Of a stretch of DNA of 64,000 bases, positions 1-8,606 are shown one piece after another. Under the pieces are notes generated by a model that was not told the DNA's origin, did not search any database, and saw nothing but the letters and a program-made list of their open reading frames with translations. Made by a program: the position numbers and the translations under genes. The stretch comes from Sva-07 sp963752815. Lineage in GTDB: Bacteria; Actinomycetota; Acidimicrobiia; Acidimicrobiales; Ilumatobacteraceae. Positions within the stretch are counted from its first letter, which is position 1. Every line of letters starts with the position of its first letter. The stretch spans positions 102,980 to 166,979 of the forward strand of contig CAVVZI010000007.1 of assembly GCA_963752815.1 (NCBI GenBank), in the 5' to 3' direction.

Positions 1-360
1 CGCGTAGGGGTCCTGGAACACCATCTGGAACTCGCGCCGCAGCTTTCGGAGTTCCTTGCGCGGCATTCCGATGAGCTCGCGGCCCTCGAAACGCACCGAG
101 CCGCCCGTGGGCGCGAGCAGCTGCAACACGCACCGCCCGACCGTCGACTTGCCCGAGCCACTCTCGCCGACGAGGCCCAGTGCGGTGCCCGGTGGAACGG
201 CGAACGACACTCCGGACACCGCCTGGACATACCGCTGGACCGAACGGAACCCGCGATGCTCCCGCACCGGGAACGTCTTGACGAGATCCTGCACGTCGAG
301 CATCGGAACCGGCGCGGTGGTCGTCACGTCACCGATGCGCATCTCGGTCGCCGCGCTCAC
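1..360 (-). CDS. Oligopeptide/dipeptide ABC transporter ATP-binding protein, OppF/DppF-like (N-terminal part)
   Basis: Only the first 120 codons lie in the window; the gene runs off the left edge. The start is a GTG whose GTGA overlaps the TGA of the preceding OppD-like gene, so the two are translationally coupled. The protein opens with the usual OppF N-terminus (MLDVQDLVKTFPV), then a Walker A motif GLVGESGSGKS at about residues 67-77, and it is cut just after the Q-loop (MVFQDPYA). OppF-type subunits are cytoplasmic ATPases that pair with OppD to drive import of peptides, and of nickel or sugars in some subfamilies. Substrate cannot be read from this fragment. Last gene of the importer operon visible here. 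Confidence 0.9.
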   Translation of the reverse strand, partial: MSAATEMRIGDVTTTAPVPMLDVQDLVKTFPVREHRGFRSVQRYVQAVSGVSFAVPPGTALGLVGESGSGKSTVGRCVLQLLAPTGGSVRFEGRELIGMPRKELRKLRREFQMVFQDPYA

Positions 361-1337
361 AACGATCCCACCGTCACGGCCAATTCCTCGGCGCGGATGC
401 ACGCCGTCTCGAGATCACCGAACGGGTGGAGGTCGGGCAGACCGACCGCACAGTCGGGAACGGAATGCGGACATCTGACGCGGAACGCACATCCGCTCGG
501 CGGGTGCAGCATGTTCGGTGGCGCGCCAGGAATCGGTATGAGGCGTTCGTTGCCCAGTCCCGGCATGCTGCCCATCAGCCCCAGCGTGTAGGGGTGGGAG
601 GGGTGATCGAAGATCGAGTGCACGTTGCCGCGCTCGACCGGCCGACCCGCATACATGACCTGCACCTGATCGGCGATTCGAGCGACGACGCCGAGATCGT
701 GGGTGATGAACACCACCGCGGCGCCGGTCTGATTCTGGATGTTCTGGATCACTTCCAGGATCTGGGCCTGGACCGTCACGTCGAGTGCGGTGGTCGGCTC
801 GTCGGCGATGAGGACGTCGGGGTCGTTGGCGATCGCCATGGCGATCATGACGCGTTGTCGCATCCCACCCGAGAACTCGTGTGGATATTGCCGGGCCCGA
901 TCCTTCGGTTGTGGGATGCCGACCAGGTCGAGGAGGTCGACGGCGCGCGCCGCAGCCGCGTCCTTCGACACGTCCTGATGCGACCGGATCATCTCCGCGA
1001 CCTGCGCCCCGATCCGATGCGTCGGGTTGAGCGCCGACAACGGGTCCTGGAAGATCATGGCGATCTTCCGCCCGCGGGCGGCCTGCCACTGCTTCTTCGT
1101 CGCCTTGAGCAGGTCGAAGCCGCCGACTTTCACCTCACCCGTGACGATCGCCGACTCGGGCAACAAGCCCATCGCCGCGAGCACGGTGACCGACTTGCCC
1201 GAGCCGCTCTCGCCGACGATGCCGAGCAGCTCCCCCGGCTGCACCGAAAAGCTGACGCCCCGAACGGCTTGGACCATCCCGCCGTGCGCCGGGAACGAGA
1301 CGTGGAGGTCGTTGACTTCGAACGCCGGGTCGGTCAC
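357..1337 (-). CDS. Oligopeptide/dipeptide ABC transporter ATP-binding protein, OppD/DppD-like
   Basis: Complete 326-residue cytoplasmic ATPase of a peptide-type importer. Visible motifs are Walker A GIVGESGSGKS (about residues 39-49), Q-loop IFQDPLSALNP, ABC signature SGGMRQR, Walker B VLIADEPTTALD and the H-loop THDLG. The C-terminus holds the OppD/DppD oligopeptide-type extension with a Cys-containing segment (GCAFRVRCPHSVPDC) that in family members binds an iron-sulphur cluster. The GTG start overlaps the upstream permease stop by 4 bases. It works with the OppF-like subunit and the two permeases encoded upstream in the same leftward operon. Confidence 0.95.
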   Translation of the reverse strand: MTDPAFEVNDLHVSFPAHGGMVQAVRGVSFSVQPGELLGIVGESGSGKSVTVLAAMGLLPESAIVTGEVKVGGFDLLKATKKQWQAARGRKIAMIFQDPLSALNPTHRIGAQVAEMIRSHQDVSKDAAAARAVDLLDLVGIPQPKDRARQYPHEFSGGMRQRVMIAMAIANDPDVLIADEPTTALDVTVQAQILEVIQNIQNQTGAAVVFITHDLGVVARIADQVQVMYAGRPVERGNVHSIFDHPSHPYTLGLMGSMPGLGNERLIPIPGAPPNMLHPPSGCAFRVRCPHSVPDCAVGLPDLHPFGDLETACIRAEELAVTVGSL

Positions 1338-2350
1338 GCGCGATCCTTGTTCGCCTTCGGGTCGAACGAGTCGCGCAGACCGTCACCGACGAAGTTGATG
1401 CACACGATGGTGATCACGAGGAAGACGCACGGGAAGACGACCAGCCACCAGTAGCCGGACAGGATGGTCCGCTTCGATTGACCGATCAGGAGGCCCCACG
1501 TCGTCCTGCCTTCGCCCGGGCTCGGCCCGTATCCGAAGAATGACAACGTCGACTCGGCGAGGATCGCGCCGACCACGGCCAGGCTGAGGGCCACCATGAT
1601 CGGGCCGAGCGCGTTCGGGATGAGATGGCGGAACACGATGCGCGGTCCACTGGCACCGATCGACCGCGCGGCTTCGACGTACTCGCGTTCCTTCATGCCG
1701 AGCACCTCGCCGCGCACGATGCGCGCGACCGCCATCCACGACACCACGGCGAGGAGGATCACCATGAATCTGGTCGAGGATTTCTCCCCCATGACCGACG
1801 CGATGAGGGGGATCTCGGCCAACACGTTCCGGAGCACGAGCAGTGACACGAGGATCGGGAAGGCGAGGAAGACATCGGTGAGGCGCATCAGCACGTCGTC
1901 GAACTTTCCGCCGCGGTACCCGGCGATCGCGCCGATGATGGCACCGACCGTGCAGGCGATCAACGCCACCGAGATGCCGATGATGATCGACACGCGGCCG
2001 CCGTAGAAGATGCGGCTGTACAGGTCGCGGTTGAGGTCGTCGGTCCCGAACCAGGCCTTCGCGCTGGGGGGTGAGTTGATGAACGTCGTGTCGGTGACCG
2101 GCAATCGCTCGGTTTCGCCGTATCGGGCCGGGATGCTCGGGAAGAGGCAGGCCAGCACGACGATGGTCAGGAGAACGAGCGCGAACATCGCCACCCAGTT
2201 CCGACGGAACCGGCCGAGCGCCAGACGGAACGGCGAGCGGGACTCGGTGCTCAGGCCTTCGGACGCGTTGACCTCGTCGAGGCCGGACAGGTCGGCCGGG
2301 GTGGTCGGCTCGAAGTCGGTTGGGAGCGGAGTTGCAGATAGGTCAGTCAA
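1334..2350 (-). CDS. ABC peptide transporter permease, OppC/DppC-like
   Basis: A 338-residue inner-membrane permease. A cytoplasmic N-terminus of about 50 residues leads into a first membrane span (WVAMFALVLLTIVVLACLF), followed by the OppC N-terminal signature (GTDDLNRDLYSRIFYGGRVS) and five further spans. The EAA loop reads EYVEAARSIGASGPRIVFRH and contacts the ATPases. The start appears to be TTG, overlapping the OppB-like stop by 8 bases with GAGG about 7 bases upstream; no ATG or GTG gives a better fit. It forms a heterodimeric pore with the OppB-like protein. Confidence 0.94.
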   Translation of the reverse strand: MTDLSATPLPTDFEPTTPADLSGLDEVNASEGLSTESRSPFRLALGRFRRNWVAMFALVLLTIVVLACLFPSIPARYGETERLPVTDTTFINSPPSAKAWFGTDDLNRDLYSRIFYGGRVSIIIGISVALIACTVGAIIGAIAGYRGGKFDDVLMRLTDVFLAFPILVSLLVLRNVLAEIPLIASVMGEKSSTRFMVILLAVVSWMAVARIVRGEVLGMKEREYVEAARSIGASGPRIVFRHLIPNALGPIMVALSLAVVGAILAESTLSFFGYGPSPGEGRTTWGLLIGQSKRTILSGYWWLVVFPCVFLVITIVCINFVGDGLRDSFDPKANKDRA

Positions 2351-3323
2351 GACGGATCCTCGGGTCGAGGTAGGCGTACAGAACGTCGGCGAACAGGTTC
2401 GCCAGGATCACGCCAAGGACGACGAACACCATCCACGGCATGAGCTGTGGGAAGTCTCCGTTCTCGTAGGCCGTGAGGAAGTAGTCCCCCATCCCGCGGG
2501 TCTCGAAGATCCGCTCGGTGATGATGAGGCCGCCGACGATCGCACCGAAGTCGATGGCGGCGACCGTCACGATCGGGATGAGCGCGTTGCGAAGGGCGTG
2601 GCGCACGAGGATCCGGCGCTCGCTGATCCCCTTGGCGCGCCCGGTGCGCAGGTAATCGTTGTTCTTGACCTCGAGCAGCGAGGCCCGCATGTAGCGCGAG
2701 TACACGGCGATCACCTGGATCGCCACGACGGTGATCGGCAGGATCATGTGCTTGAACCGCAAGACGGGGTCGAACCCACTGTGGCCGGGCGGGTACACCC
2801 CCGACGTGGGCAGCACCGGTCTCTCCAGATGGAACCATTTCGTGAGGAGGATGGCGAAGAGGAGCTGCAGCAGTACCGCCGAGATGTACGGAGGAATGCT
2901 GATCCCGACGAAGGCGGTCGTGGTCGTTGCGGTGTCGAACGTCGACCTCGGCCGCATGGCCGAGAGGATGCCGATCAGGAGGCCGATCGTGATCCCGACG
3001 ATCGAAGCGATCCCGCCGAGCACCAGCGTGTTCACCAAGGCGACCCGCAGCTCGGGCCAGACCGGACGGCTGCCCTTGATCGAGTTGCCCCAATTGAAGG
3101 TGACGAAGTTCCAGAGCCAGTTGAAGTACTGCTGGACGATGTTGCCGTTCAGGCCGTTCGTGTCCTTGTACTGCTGCACCTTGGCTTCGCTCGCACGTGG
3201 GTTCAACCGCAGATAACTCTGTACCGGATCGGTCCCGAGCCGTATCGCGACGAACACGAGAAAGGTGATGACGAGCAGAGTGGGCACTGTCCACACCAAG
3301 CGCCGCGTCACGAAACGAAACAT
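2343..3323 (-). CDS. ABC peptide transporter permease, OppB/DppB-like
   Basis: A 326-residue inner-membrane permease with an ATG start. It shows the family N-terminus (RRLVWTVPTLLVITFLVF), about six membrane spans, and an EAA loop near DYLRTGRAKGISERRILVRH. It is the first permease of the operon and overlaps the OppC-like gene by 8 bases. The start lies 146 bases after the stop of the substrate-binding gene, with a strong hairpin between them. This suggests partial termination, so that the binding protein is made in excess over the membrane complex, as is common for such importers. Confidence 0.94.
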   Translation of the reverse strand: MFRFVTRRLVWTVPTLLVITFLVFVAIRLGTDPVQSYLRLNPRASEAKVQQYKDTNGLNGNIVQQYFNWLWNFVTFNWGNSIKGSRPVWPELRVALVNTLVLGGIASIVGITIGLLIGILSAMRPRSTFDTATTTTAFVGISIPPYISAVLLQLLFAILLTKWFHLERPVLPTSGVYPPGHSGFDPVLRFKHMILPITVVAIQVIAVYSRYMRASLLEVKNNDYLRTGRAKGISERRILVRHALRNALIPIVTVAAIDFGAIVGGLIITERIFETRGMGDYFLTAYENGDFPQLMPWMVFVVLGVILANLFADVLYAYLDPRIRLD

Positions 3324-3390
3324 GAGTCCGGTACCTCGGATCCGATGAAAGTCTTTTGAAGAACTGTAGTACGCGCGATCGTGAGGGGGT

Positions 3391-3421
3391 GCTGCGGGAC
3401 CGGCACAGCCGGCCCCGCAGC
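3391..3421 (-). terminator. GC-rich hairpin between binding-protein and permease genes
   Basis: An inverted repeat of 13 paired positions with one A/C mismatch and a 3-base loop (ACA) sits in the 146-base gap between the binding-protein stop and the OppB-like start. Outer G and C tracts extend the pairing. There is no clear U-run, so it may be an attenuating terminator or an mRNA-stabilising structure protecting the upstream message. Confidence 0.6.
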
Positions 3422-3469
3422 GTCGTCCCCCAACTACGCGGTGTTCAAACCTGGATCAGAAGATCCTGG

Positions 3470-5261
3470 TCAGCTGACGACCACTTCGGGCTCGCCCGCA
3501 AGGAGCGAAGAAACCACGTAGGTTCCTTCCGAAGTCGTGTCGAAGGCATTCGGGAGCACCTTGAACGCCGTCGTCCACTGGTACCAGGACGAGTTGGCGC
3601 ATTCGGTGATCGGGTTGAGGCACTCGGGCCACTGCTCGGCGCCGATGACGATCGCGTCGCCACCGGTCTTCTCCCAGGCGTAGATGTTCTGGAACGCCTG
3701 ATAGTTGCCGGCATCCTGAGCGATCGGGCCGGTCAGGGTGTCGGTGCGCCATGCGGCGATGTTCGGGAACTGGAACAGCGGGAGCATGACCGAATCCTCG
3801 GCGAGGAAGCCGGCGATCTGATGCACGAGGTCGGCGCGGGCGCCTTCGTCGAGCGTCTGATCGGCCTCGTTCATGATCGCCGACGCCTCTTCGTTGCACC
3901 AACCGGTCGAGTTCTGACCCTGGTTGCCGTTCTCCTCGCTCGGGACCGAATCACACGCCATGATCGACGTGACCTCGGGGTCCGGGCTCGCCGTGTTGAT
4001 GTACATGGCGAGGTCGTAGTCGAGTGCGGGGAGCCGCTGCTGGAAGAAGCAGGCTGCGTCGCAGTTGTCGGCGATGACGTTGAAGCCGGCTGCTGCCATC
4101 TCGGGGATCAAGAGCGCCTGGGTCGACTCGCGGCGGGTGTTGCCGCTGTTGACCACCCAACGGATCTCGGGCACGTGCCGTCCTTGGCCCACATGCCGCT
4201 GCCGTCCTTCTCCCAACCGGCATCGGTCAGGATCGTGGCGGCGCCTTCGGGGTCGTAGTTGGCGTCGGTGCCGTCCTCGTTGCCGAACGCGGTGTTGTCG
4301 CACCACGGACCGATCGTCGGAACCCACAGACCGCAGTTGAGCAGCGGGGCGCCGGGGAAGATCGGGTCGTACACGTTGGCGAGGATGAGGTCACGGTCGA
4401 TCGACTTCGAGAACGCAGCGCGGAAGTCGTCGTCCGCGAACGGACCCTCCTGCTGCTGGAAGTACAGGCCCTCGTAGTTCGTCCCGTAGCCCGGCTCGAA
4501 CTGGATGTTCGGGTCGCTCAACGCATCGGTGATGCCGGCGTACGCCTGCGGGAAGATGAAGTCCGACTCGCCGGACAGCAGTGACGCCACGCCACCGTCG
4601 TCGGTGCGCGGAACCATGACCACCGACGACGCGATCGGCGTCTTGGTGGTATCCCAGAACGCCTCGTTCGGAGACAGGACCACCTGGTCGAGGCTCCACG
4701 AGTCGATCTTCCACTCCGTGGCGGAGAACGGGATGTTGTCGGCCATCTCGGCCGACACGTCGTTGCAGTCGTCAAAGGCGTCAGCCTTGATCAGGCCGCG
4801 GAACATGTTCTTGTACGGGGCGTAGACCTCGGAGAAGCCGACGACGACCTGCTTGTCGGTGTCGCCCGGTTCGACCGACACCATCTTGTCGTAACCGACC
4901 GTCGAGAGCGATCCCGGCGTGTTCATCGTGGCGTTGTAGAGGCACTGGAAGTCGGCGGCGGTTACCGGCGTGCCATCGTCCCAGACCGCGTCCGGGTTGA
5001 TGTCGTAGGTCACGGTCATGGCGACGTCACCGGCGGGCTCCCCACCCTCGTGCCGGCGGTGGTGTCGCCGGTCGTGTCGCCAGTCGTGTCGGCTGTGGTA
5101 TCGGCCGTCGTGTCAGCAGGTGCGCCGGCCGTGGAATCGGCCGTCGTGCCTGCGGTGGTGTCGCTCGAGCCGCTGTCGTCGTCGCTGCCGCATGCGGCAA
5201 TCACCAACGTCGACGCAGCAGCGAGAGCGAGGAGCTTGTGGCTCCGTCGTATCGTGTTCAC
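3470..5261 (-). CDS. ABC transporter substrate-binding lipoprotein, SBP family 5 (OppA/DppA-like), disrupted
   Basis: Extracytoplasmic peptide-type binding protein, exported and lipid-anchored. The start is GTG at 5261 with a GGAGGA ribosome site 7 bases upstream. A signal peptide (KLLALAAASTLVIAACGSDD) has the lipobox IAAC, followed by a Thr/Asp/Ala-rich linker of TTADTT-like repeats. Family 5 hallmarks follow: INPDAVWDDGTPVTAADF, then FRAAFSKSIDRDLI. Two breaks are visible. Near 4174 one base is missing, because the reading frame resumes exactly as VPEIRWVVNSGNT. At 5020-5050 the linker runs almost directly into the TYDINPDAVW motif in another frame. Family members normally have about 80-100 residues there, so a segment appears lost, by deletion or by collapse of the repetitive linker in assembly. 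Confidence 0.85.
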
Positions 5262-5401
5262 GTATGTGTCCTCCTGGATGGGATACAGAAATGGGAGGGA
5301 TGCCGCAGGAACCGCCCGGCTGGCCGGCGTTCGACCACAGTCGACACCCGTCATCCCCCTCCCTGGTGAATAACGGGCATGTGAACACTAGCAGTGCTGT
5401 T

Positions 5402-5413
5402 TACCGGCCGGTA
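5402..5413. promoter_or_regulatory. Perfect 12-bp palindrome TACCGGCCGGTA, possible operator
   Basis: This lies about 140 bases upstream of the binding-protein start, in the only non-coding space before the importer operon. The palindrome resembles operators of TetR-family repressors (inference). On the leftward strand a TAGTGT hexamer that could serve as a -10 box follows about 15 bases further on, so a bound protein would cover the promoter. No regulator gene is adjacent. Confidence 0.4.
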
Positions 5414-5468
5414 GGCACCCCAGATTTCAGCTGTGTGAAAAGTCAAACGGATTTTCGCAACACTCGCT

Positions 5469-5482
5469 GGAACGTTCGTTCC
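5469..5482. promoter_or_regulatory. Inverted repeat GGAACG-TT-CGTTCC
   Basis: A perfect 6-bp inverted repeat with a 2-base centre lies 47 bases after the tpiA stop and upstream of the importer promoter region. It could be a second operator half for the importer or a small structure at the 3' end of tpiA. It is not a LexA box, because the spacing differs from GAAC-N4-GTTC. Confidence 0.25.
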
Positions 5483-5528
5483 ATGCCGCGACGTGACGAA
5501 GCGGAGCCGGCGGCAGTCCGTTCGAGAG

Positions 5529-6299
5529 TCAGGCGCCGAACTGGATGATGCGGGCGAACTCGTCCGGGTCGAGACTCGCCCCGCCGACGAGCGCTCCGTC
5601 GATGTCCGGTTGCGCCATCAACTCGGCCGCGTTGCCGGCCTTGACCGATCCGCCGTACTGGATCCGGACAGCCCCCGCGACGTCGGCGTCGGCCAACTCG
5701 GTCAAGCGACGTCGGATCGCGCCACAGACCGCCTGGGCATCGTCGGACGTGGCCGTCCGGCCCGTGCCGATCGCCCAGATCGGCTCGTACGCGATCACGA
5801 GGGCGGCGATCTGCTCGCCGGTTCGTCCGGCGAGGCCGGCCTCGACCTGGCCGAGCACCTTGGCCTCGGTGTCGCCGGCCTCACGCTCGTCGAGCGTCTC
5901 ACCGACGCACATGATCGGGACCATCCCGCTCGCCTGGATCGCCGCGACCTTCTTGTTCACCATCTCGTCGGTCTCGCCGAACAGCTCGCGCCGTTCGCTG
6001 TGGCCGGCCACGACGTAGCGCACGTTGAGCTTGGCCAGAAAGCCCGGGCTGATCTCGCCGGTGAACGCGCCCTTGTCCTCCCAGTGACAGTGCTGGGCGC
6101 CGAGGGCGAACGGCATGTCGTCGCCCTCGATCACCGTCTGCACACTGCGCAGATCGGTGAACGGCGGGTGGATGCTCACGTCGACGTGCTCGAACGCGTC
6201 CTTCGGCACGAGGTAGTGCAGCTTCTGCACGGTCTGGATCGCCTCGTAGTGATTGTGGTGCATCTTCCAGTTGCCCGAGATGAGCGGTCGTCGGGTCAT
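5529..6299 (-). CDS. tpiA: Triosephosphate isomerase
   Basis: A 256-residue cytoplasmic TIM-barrel enzyme interconverting dihydroxyacetone phosphate and glyceraldehyde 3-phosphate. Diagnostic motifs are SGNWKMH (substrate-binding Asn and Lys), the catalytic His in VAGHSERRE, the catalytic Glu in AYEPIWAIGTG, and the phosphate-binding loops IQYGGSVK and DGALVGGASL. The ATG overlaps the pgk stop as ATGA, so tpiA is translationally coupled to pgk. The reading frame is open far upstream, but similarity begins exactly at this ATG. secG, which often follows tpiA in related bacteria, is not present here. Confidence 0.97.
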   Translation of the reverse strand: MTRRPLISGNWKMHHNHYEAIQTVQKLHYLVPKDAFEHVDVSIHPPFTDLRSVQTVIEGDDMPFALGAQHCHWEDKGAFTGEISPGFLAKLNVRYVVAGHSERRELFGETDEMVNKKVAAIQASGMVPIMCVGETLDEREAGDTEAKVLGQVEAGLAGRTGEQIAALVIAYEPIWAIGTGRTATSDDAQAVCGAIRRRLTELADADVAGAVRIQYGGSVKAGNAAELMAQPDIDGALVGGASLDPDEFARIIQFGA

Positions 6300-7420
6300 G
6301 ACTGGCTCGCCCTCAACGCCTGGAGGCCGGGGAGGTCGCCGTTCTCGAGCAGTTCGAGGCTCGCTCCCCCGCCCGTCGACACGTGGTCGACCTCGTCGTC
6401 GAGCTTGAACTGGGCGAGCGCCGCGGCAGAGTCGCCGCCGCCGACGACCGTGAACGCCTTCGTGTCGGCCATCGCCTGGGCGACCGTGCGGGTGCCGGCC
6501 GCGAAACGGTCGTCTTCGAACATCCCCATCGGACCGTTCCAGAACACCATGCGGGCGTCCATGATCACATCGGTGAACGCGGCCGCCGAGCCGGGACCGA
6601 TGTCGAACCCCTTGGAACCTGCGTTCAACTGATTGCCGAAGGTGGCGAAGTTGCCGGCCGCGTCGACACCGGTGATGTCGTCGGGCAGGTGGATCACCTT
6701 GCCCTTCGCTCGCGCCTCGTCGAGCAAACGCTTGCACGTGTCGACCATGTCGGGCTCGAACAGCGAGTCGCCGATCGGCAGGCCCTGCGCGGCGAAGAAC
6801 GTGAAGCACATCGCGCCACCGATCACGAGCGAGTCGACGAGGTCGAGCAGCGCTTCGACCACGCCGAGCTTGTCGGAGATCTTCGCCCCACCGAGCACGG
6901 CGACGAACGGACGACGCGGCTTGTTGCGCAGGCCGAGCAGGACGTCGACCTCCTTCTGCAGCAGCCGCCCCATCGCCGAGGGAACGAACTGCGGCGGGCC
7001 GACGATCGAGGCGTGCGCGCGGTGCGAGGCACCGAACGCGTCGTTGACGTAGCCGTCGATCCCCTCGACGAGCGTCGCCACGAAGGCCGGGTCGTTGGCG
7101 GTCTCGCCCGGGTCGAACCGCAGGTTCTCGAGCAGCTCGACGCCGGGCGCCAACTCGGCGAGGCGCTCGCGCACCGGTGCCATCGAGTACTTCGGGTTCG
7201 GTTCGCCCTTCGGCCGGCCGAGGTGGCTCGCCGTGACGACGATCGCGCCGCGGTCGGTCAGCCACTCGATCGTTGGCAGGGCGGCACGGATGCGGAAGTC
7301 GTCGGTGATCGTGCCGTCGTCGTCGAGCGGAACGTTGAAATCGGTGCGGACCAGGATCCGCTTCCCGTTCAAGTCGCCGAGTCGGGCTTCGAGATCCTCC
7401 AGCGTCGGGATCGAACTCAT
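6296..7420 (-). CDS. pgk: Phosphoglycerate kinase
   Basis: A 374-residue glycolytic enzyme making ATP from 1,3-bisphosphoglycerate. The N-terminal lobe has the substrate signature (RILVRTDFNVPLDD) and SHLGRPKG. The hinge and nucleotide lobe show AVLGGAKISDKLGV, VFWNGPMGMFE and the nucleotide loop VVGGGDSAAA followed by VSTGGGASLELL. It is somewhat shorter than the usual 390-400 residues, with a compact N-terminal region, but every catalytic segment is present. It lies between gap (10 bases away) and tpiA (4-base overlap) in a single glycolytic operon. Confidence 0.97.
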   Translation of the reverse strand: MSSIPTLEDLEARLGDLNGKRILVRTDFNVPLDDDGTITDDFRIRAALPTIEWLTDRGAIVVTASHLGRPKGEPNPKYSMAPVRERLAELAPGVELLENLRFDPGETANDPAFVATLVEGIDGYVNDAFGASHRAHASIVGPPQFVPSAMGRLLQKEVDVLLGLRNKPRRPFVAVLGGAKISDKLGVVEALLDLVDSLVIGGAMCFTFFAAQGLPIGDSLFEPDMVDTCKRLLDEARAKGKVIHLPDDITGVDAAGNFATFGNQLNAGSKGFDIGPGSAAAFTDVIMDARMVFWNGPMGMFEDDRFAAGTRTVAQAMADTKAFTVVGGGDSAAALAQFKLDDEVDHVSTGGGASLELLENGDLPGLQALRASQS

Positions 7421-7430
7421 GCGCGGCGTT

Positions 7431-8441
7431 TCAGCGCTTGACGCGCGAGCCGGTGTACAGCGCCACGTCGACGAGGCGGTTCGAGTAACCCCACTCGTTG
7501 TCGTACCAACCGTTCACCTTCACCAGCTTGCCGAGGCTCTGGGTCAGGTCGGAGTCGAAGATGCACGAGTGCGGGTCATTGACGATGTCGCTCGACACGA
7601 TCGGCTCGTCGGTGTAGCGCAGGATGCCCTTGAGCTCCTTCTTCGCCGCTGCGGCGAACGCTTCGTTGATCGCGTCGACCGACGCCGCCTTCTTGAGGTT
7701 GGCGGTGAAGTCGGTGATCGATCCGGTCGGCACCGGCACTCGGAACGATCCGCCGTCGAGCTTGCCCTTCATCGACTCCAGCACGAGCGACGTCGCGCGG
7801 GCCGCGCCGGTCGAGGTCGGGATGATGTTGATCGCGGCCGCCCGGGCCCGGCGCAGGTCGGAGTGCGGCCCGTCGACGAGCGACTGGTCACCCGTGTAGG
7901 CGTGGATCGTGGTCATCAGGCCGTTGACCACGCCGAACGCATCGTCGAGGACCTTGACCAGCGGGACGAAACAGTTGGTCGTGCAGCTGGCGGCCGAGAT
8001 GACCTTGTGTTGCGCGGGCTTGAAATCCTTGTGGTTGACGCCGTAGACGAACGTGGCGTCGGCACCGTTCGAGGGCGCCGACACGATGACCAGCGGTGCG
8101 CCGGCCTCCAGGTGCGTCGCGGCCTTGTCGCGCGCCGTGAAGATGCCGGTCGATTCGATGACGAGGTCGACCCCGAGGTCACCCCACGGCAGGTCGGCAG
8201 GATTGCGTTCGCTGAGCACCTTGAGCGTCTCGTCGCCGACCTTGATGCCGCCCTTGGTGGCGGTGATCTTCTCCGGCAGCACGCCGAGGACCGAGTCGTA
8301 CTTGAGCAGGTGGGCCATGGTGTCGAGCGACCCGAGGTCGTTGACGGCGACGATGTCGATGTCGGCGCCGAGCTGCCGGGCCGCGCGGAAGAAGTTGCGA
8401 CCGATCCGTCCGAATCCGTTGATGCCGACTCTGACCGTCAT
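7431..8441 (-). CDS. gap: Type I glyceraldehyde-3-phosphate dehydrogenase
   Basis: A 336-residue NAD-dependent enzyme oxidising and phosphorylating glyceraldehyde 3-phosphate. The N-terminus MTVRVGINGFGRIGRN is the dinucleotide-binding fold. The active site is SAASCTTNC with the catalytic Cys; the catalytic His and phosphate sites lie in MTTIHAYTGDQ and STGAARA, and the C-terminus has WYDNEWGYSNR. I chose the ATG at 8441 rather than an in-frame one 36 bases upstream because family proteins begin at this Met. First gene of the gap-pgk-tpiA operon. Confidence 0.97.
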   Translation of the reverse strand: MTVRVGINGFGRIGRNFFRAARQLGADIDIVAVNDLGSLDTMAHLLKYDSVLGVLPEKITATKGGIKVGDETLKVLSERNPADLPWGDLGVDLVIESTGIFTARDKAATHLEAGAPLVIVSAPSNGADATFVYGVNHKDFKPAQHKVISAASCTTNCFVPLVKVLDDAFGVVNGLMTTIHAYTGDQSLVDGPHSDLRRARAAAINIIPTSTGAARATSLVLESMKGKLDGGSFRVPVPTGSITDFTANLKKAASVDAINEAFAAAAKKELKGILRYTDEPIVSSDIVNDPHSCIFDSDLTQSLGKLVKVNGWYDNEWGYSNRLVDVALYTGSRVKR

Positions 8442-8560
8442 GTGTTGTTCCTTTGTGAAGCAATCGGGGGTGGGCACGGGGGCCTCGAGGAGTTGTGGAG
8501 CGCGACCGACTGTAGTTGGCGCGTGCCCGATCGTCAGAAGTGCCCACCGGTCGGATCGCG

Positions 8561-8599
8561 GCTCGGTTCGTTCCGGCCCCGACCCCGAACGAACCGAGC
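8561..8599. repeat. REP-like palindromic element, family A (single copy)
   Basis: Perfect 13-base arms (GCTCGGTTCGTTC and its complement) enclose a GC-rich centre. It begins 8 bases after the rapZ stop, between rapZ and gap. Six closely related copies occur at 9502-9564, 18476-18538 and 46891-46980, all immediately 3' of leftward genes. A transcript would fold into a very stable hairpin, so a role as terminator or 3' stabiliser is plausible. Confidence 0.8.
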
Positions 8600-8606
8600 G
8601 TGCTCG

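Noticed and set aside
3470..5261. Treating the binding-protein gene as a simple pseudogene
   Set aside because: The downstream break is a clean single-base loss with intact sequence on both sides, and all transporter partners are intact; sequencing or assembly error is as likely.
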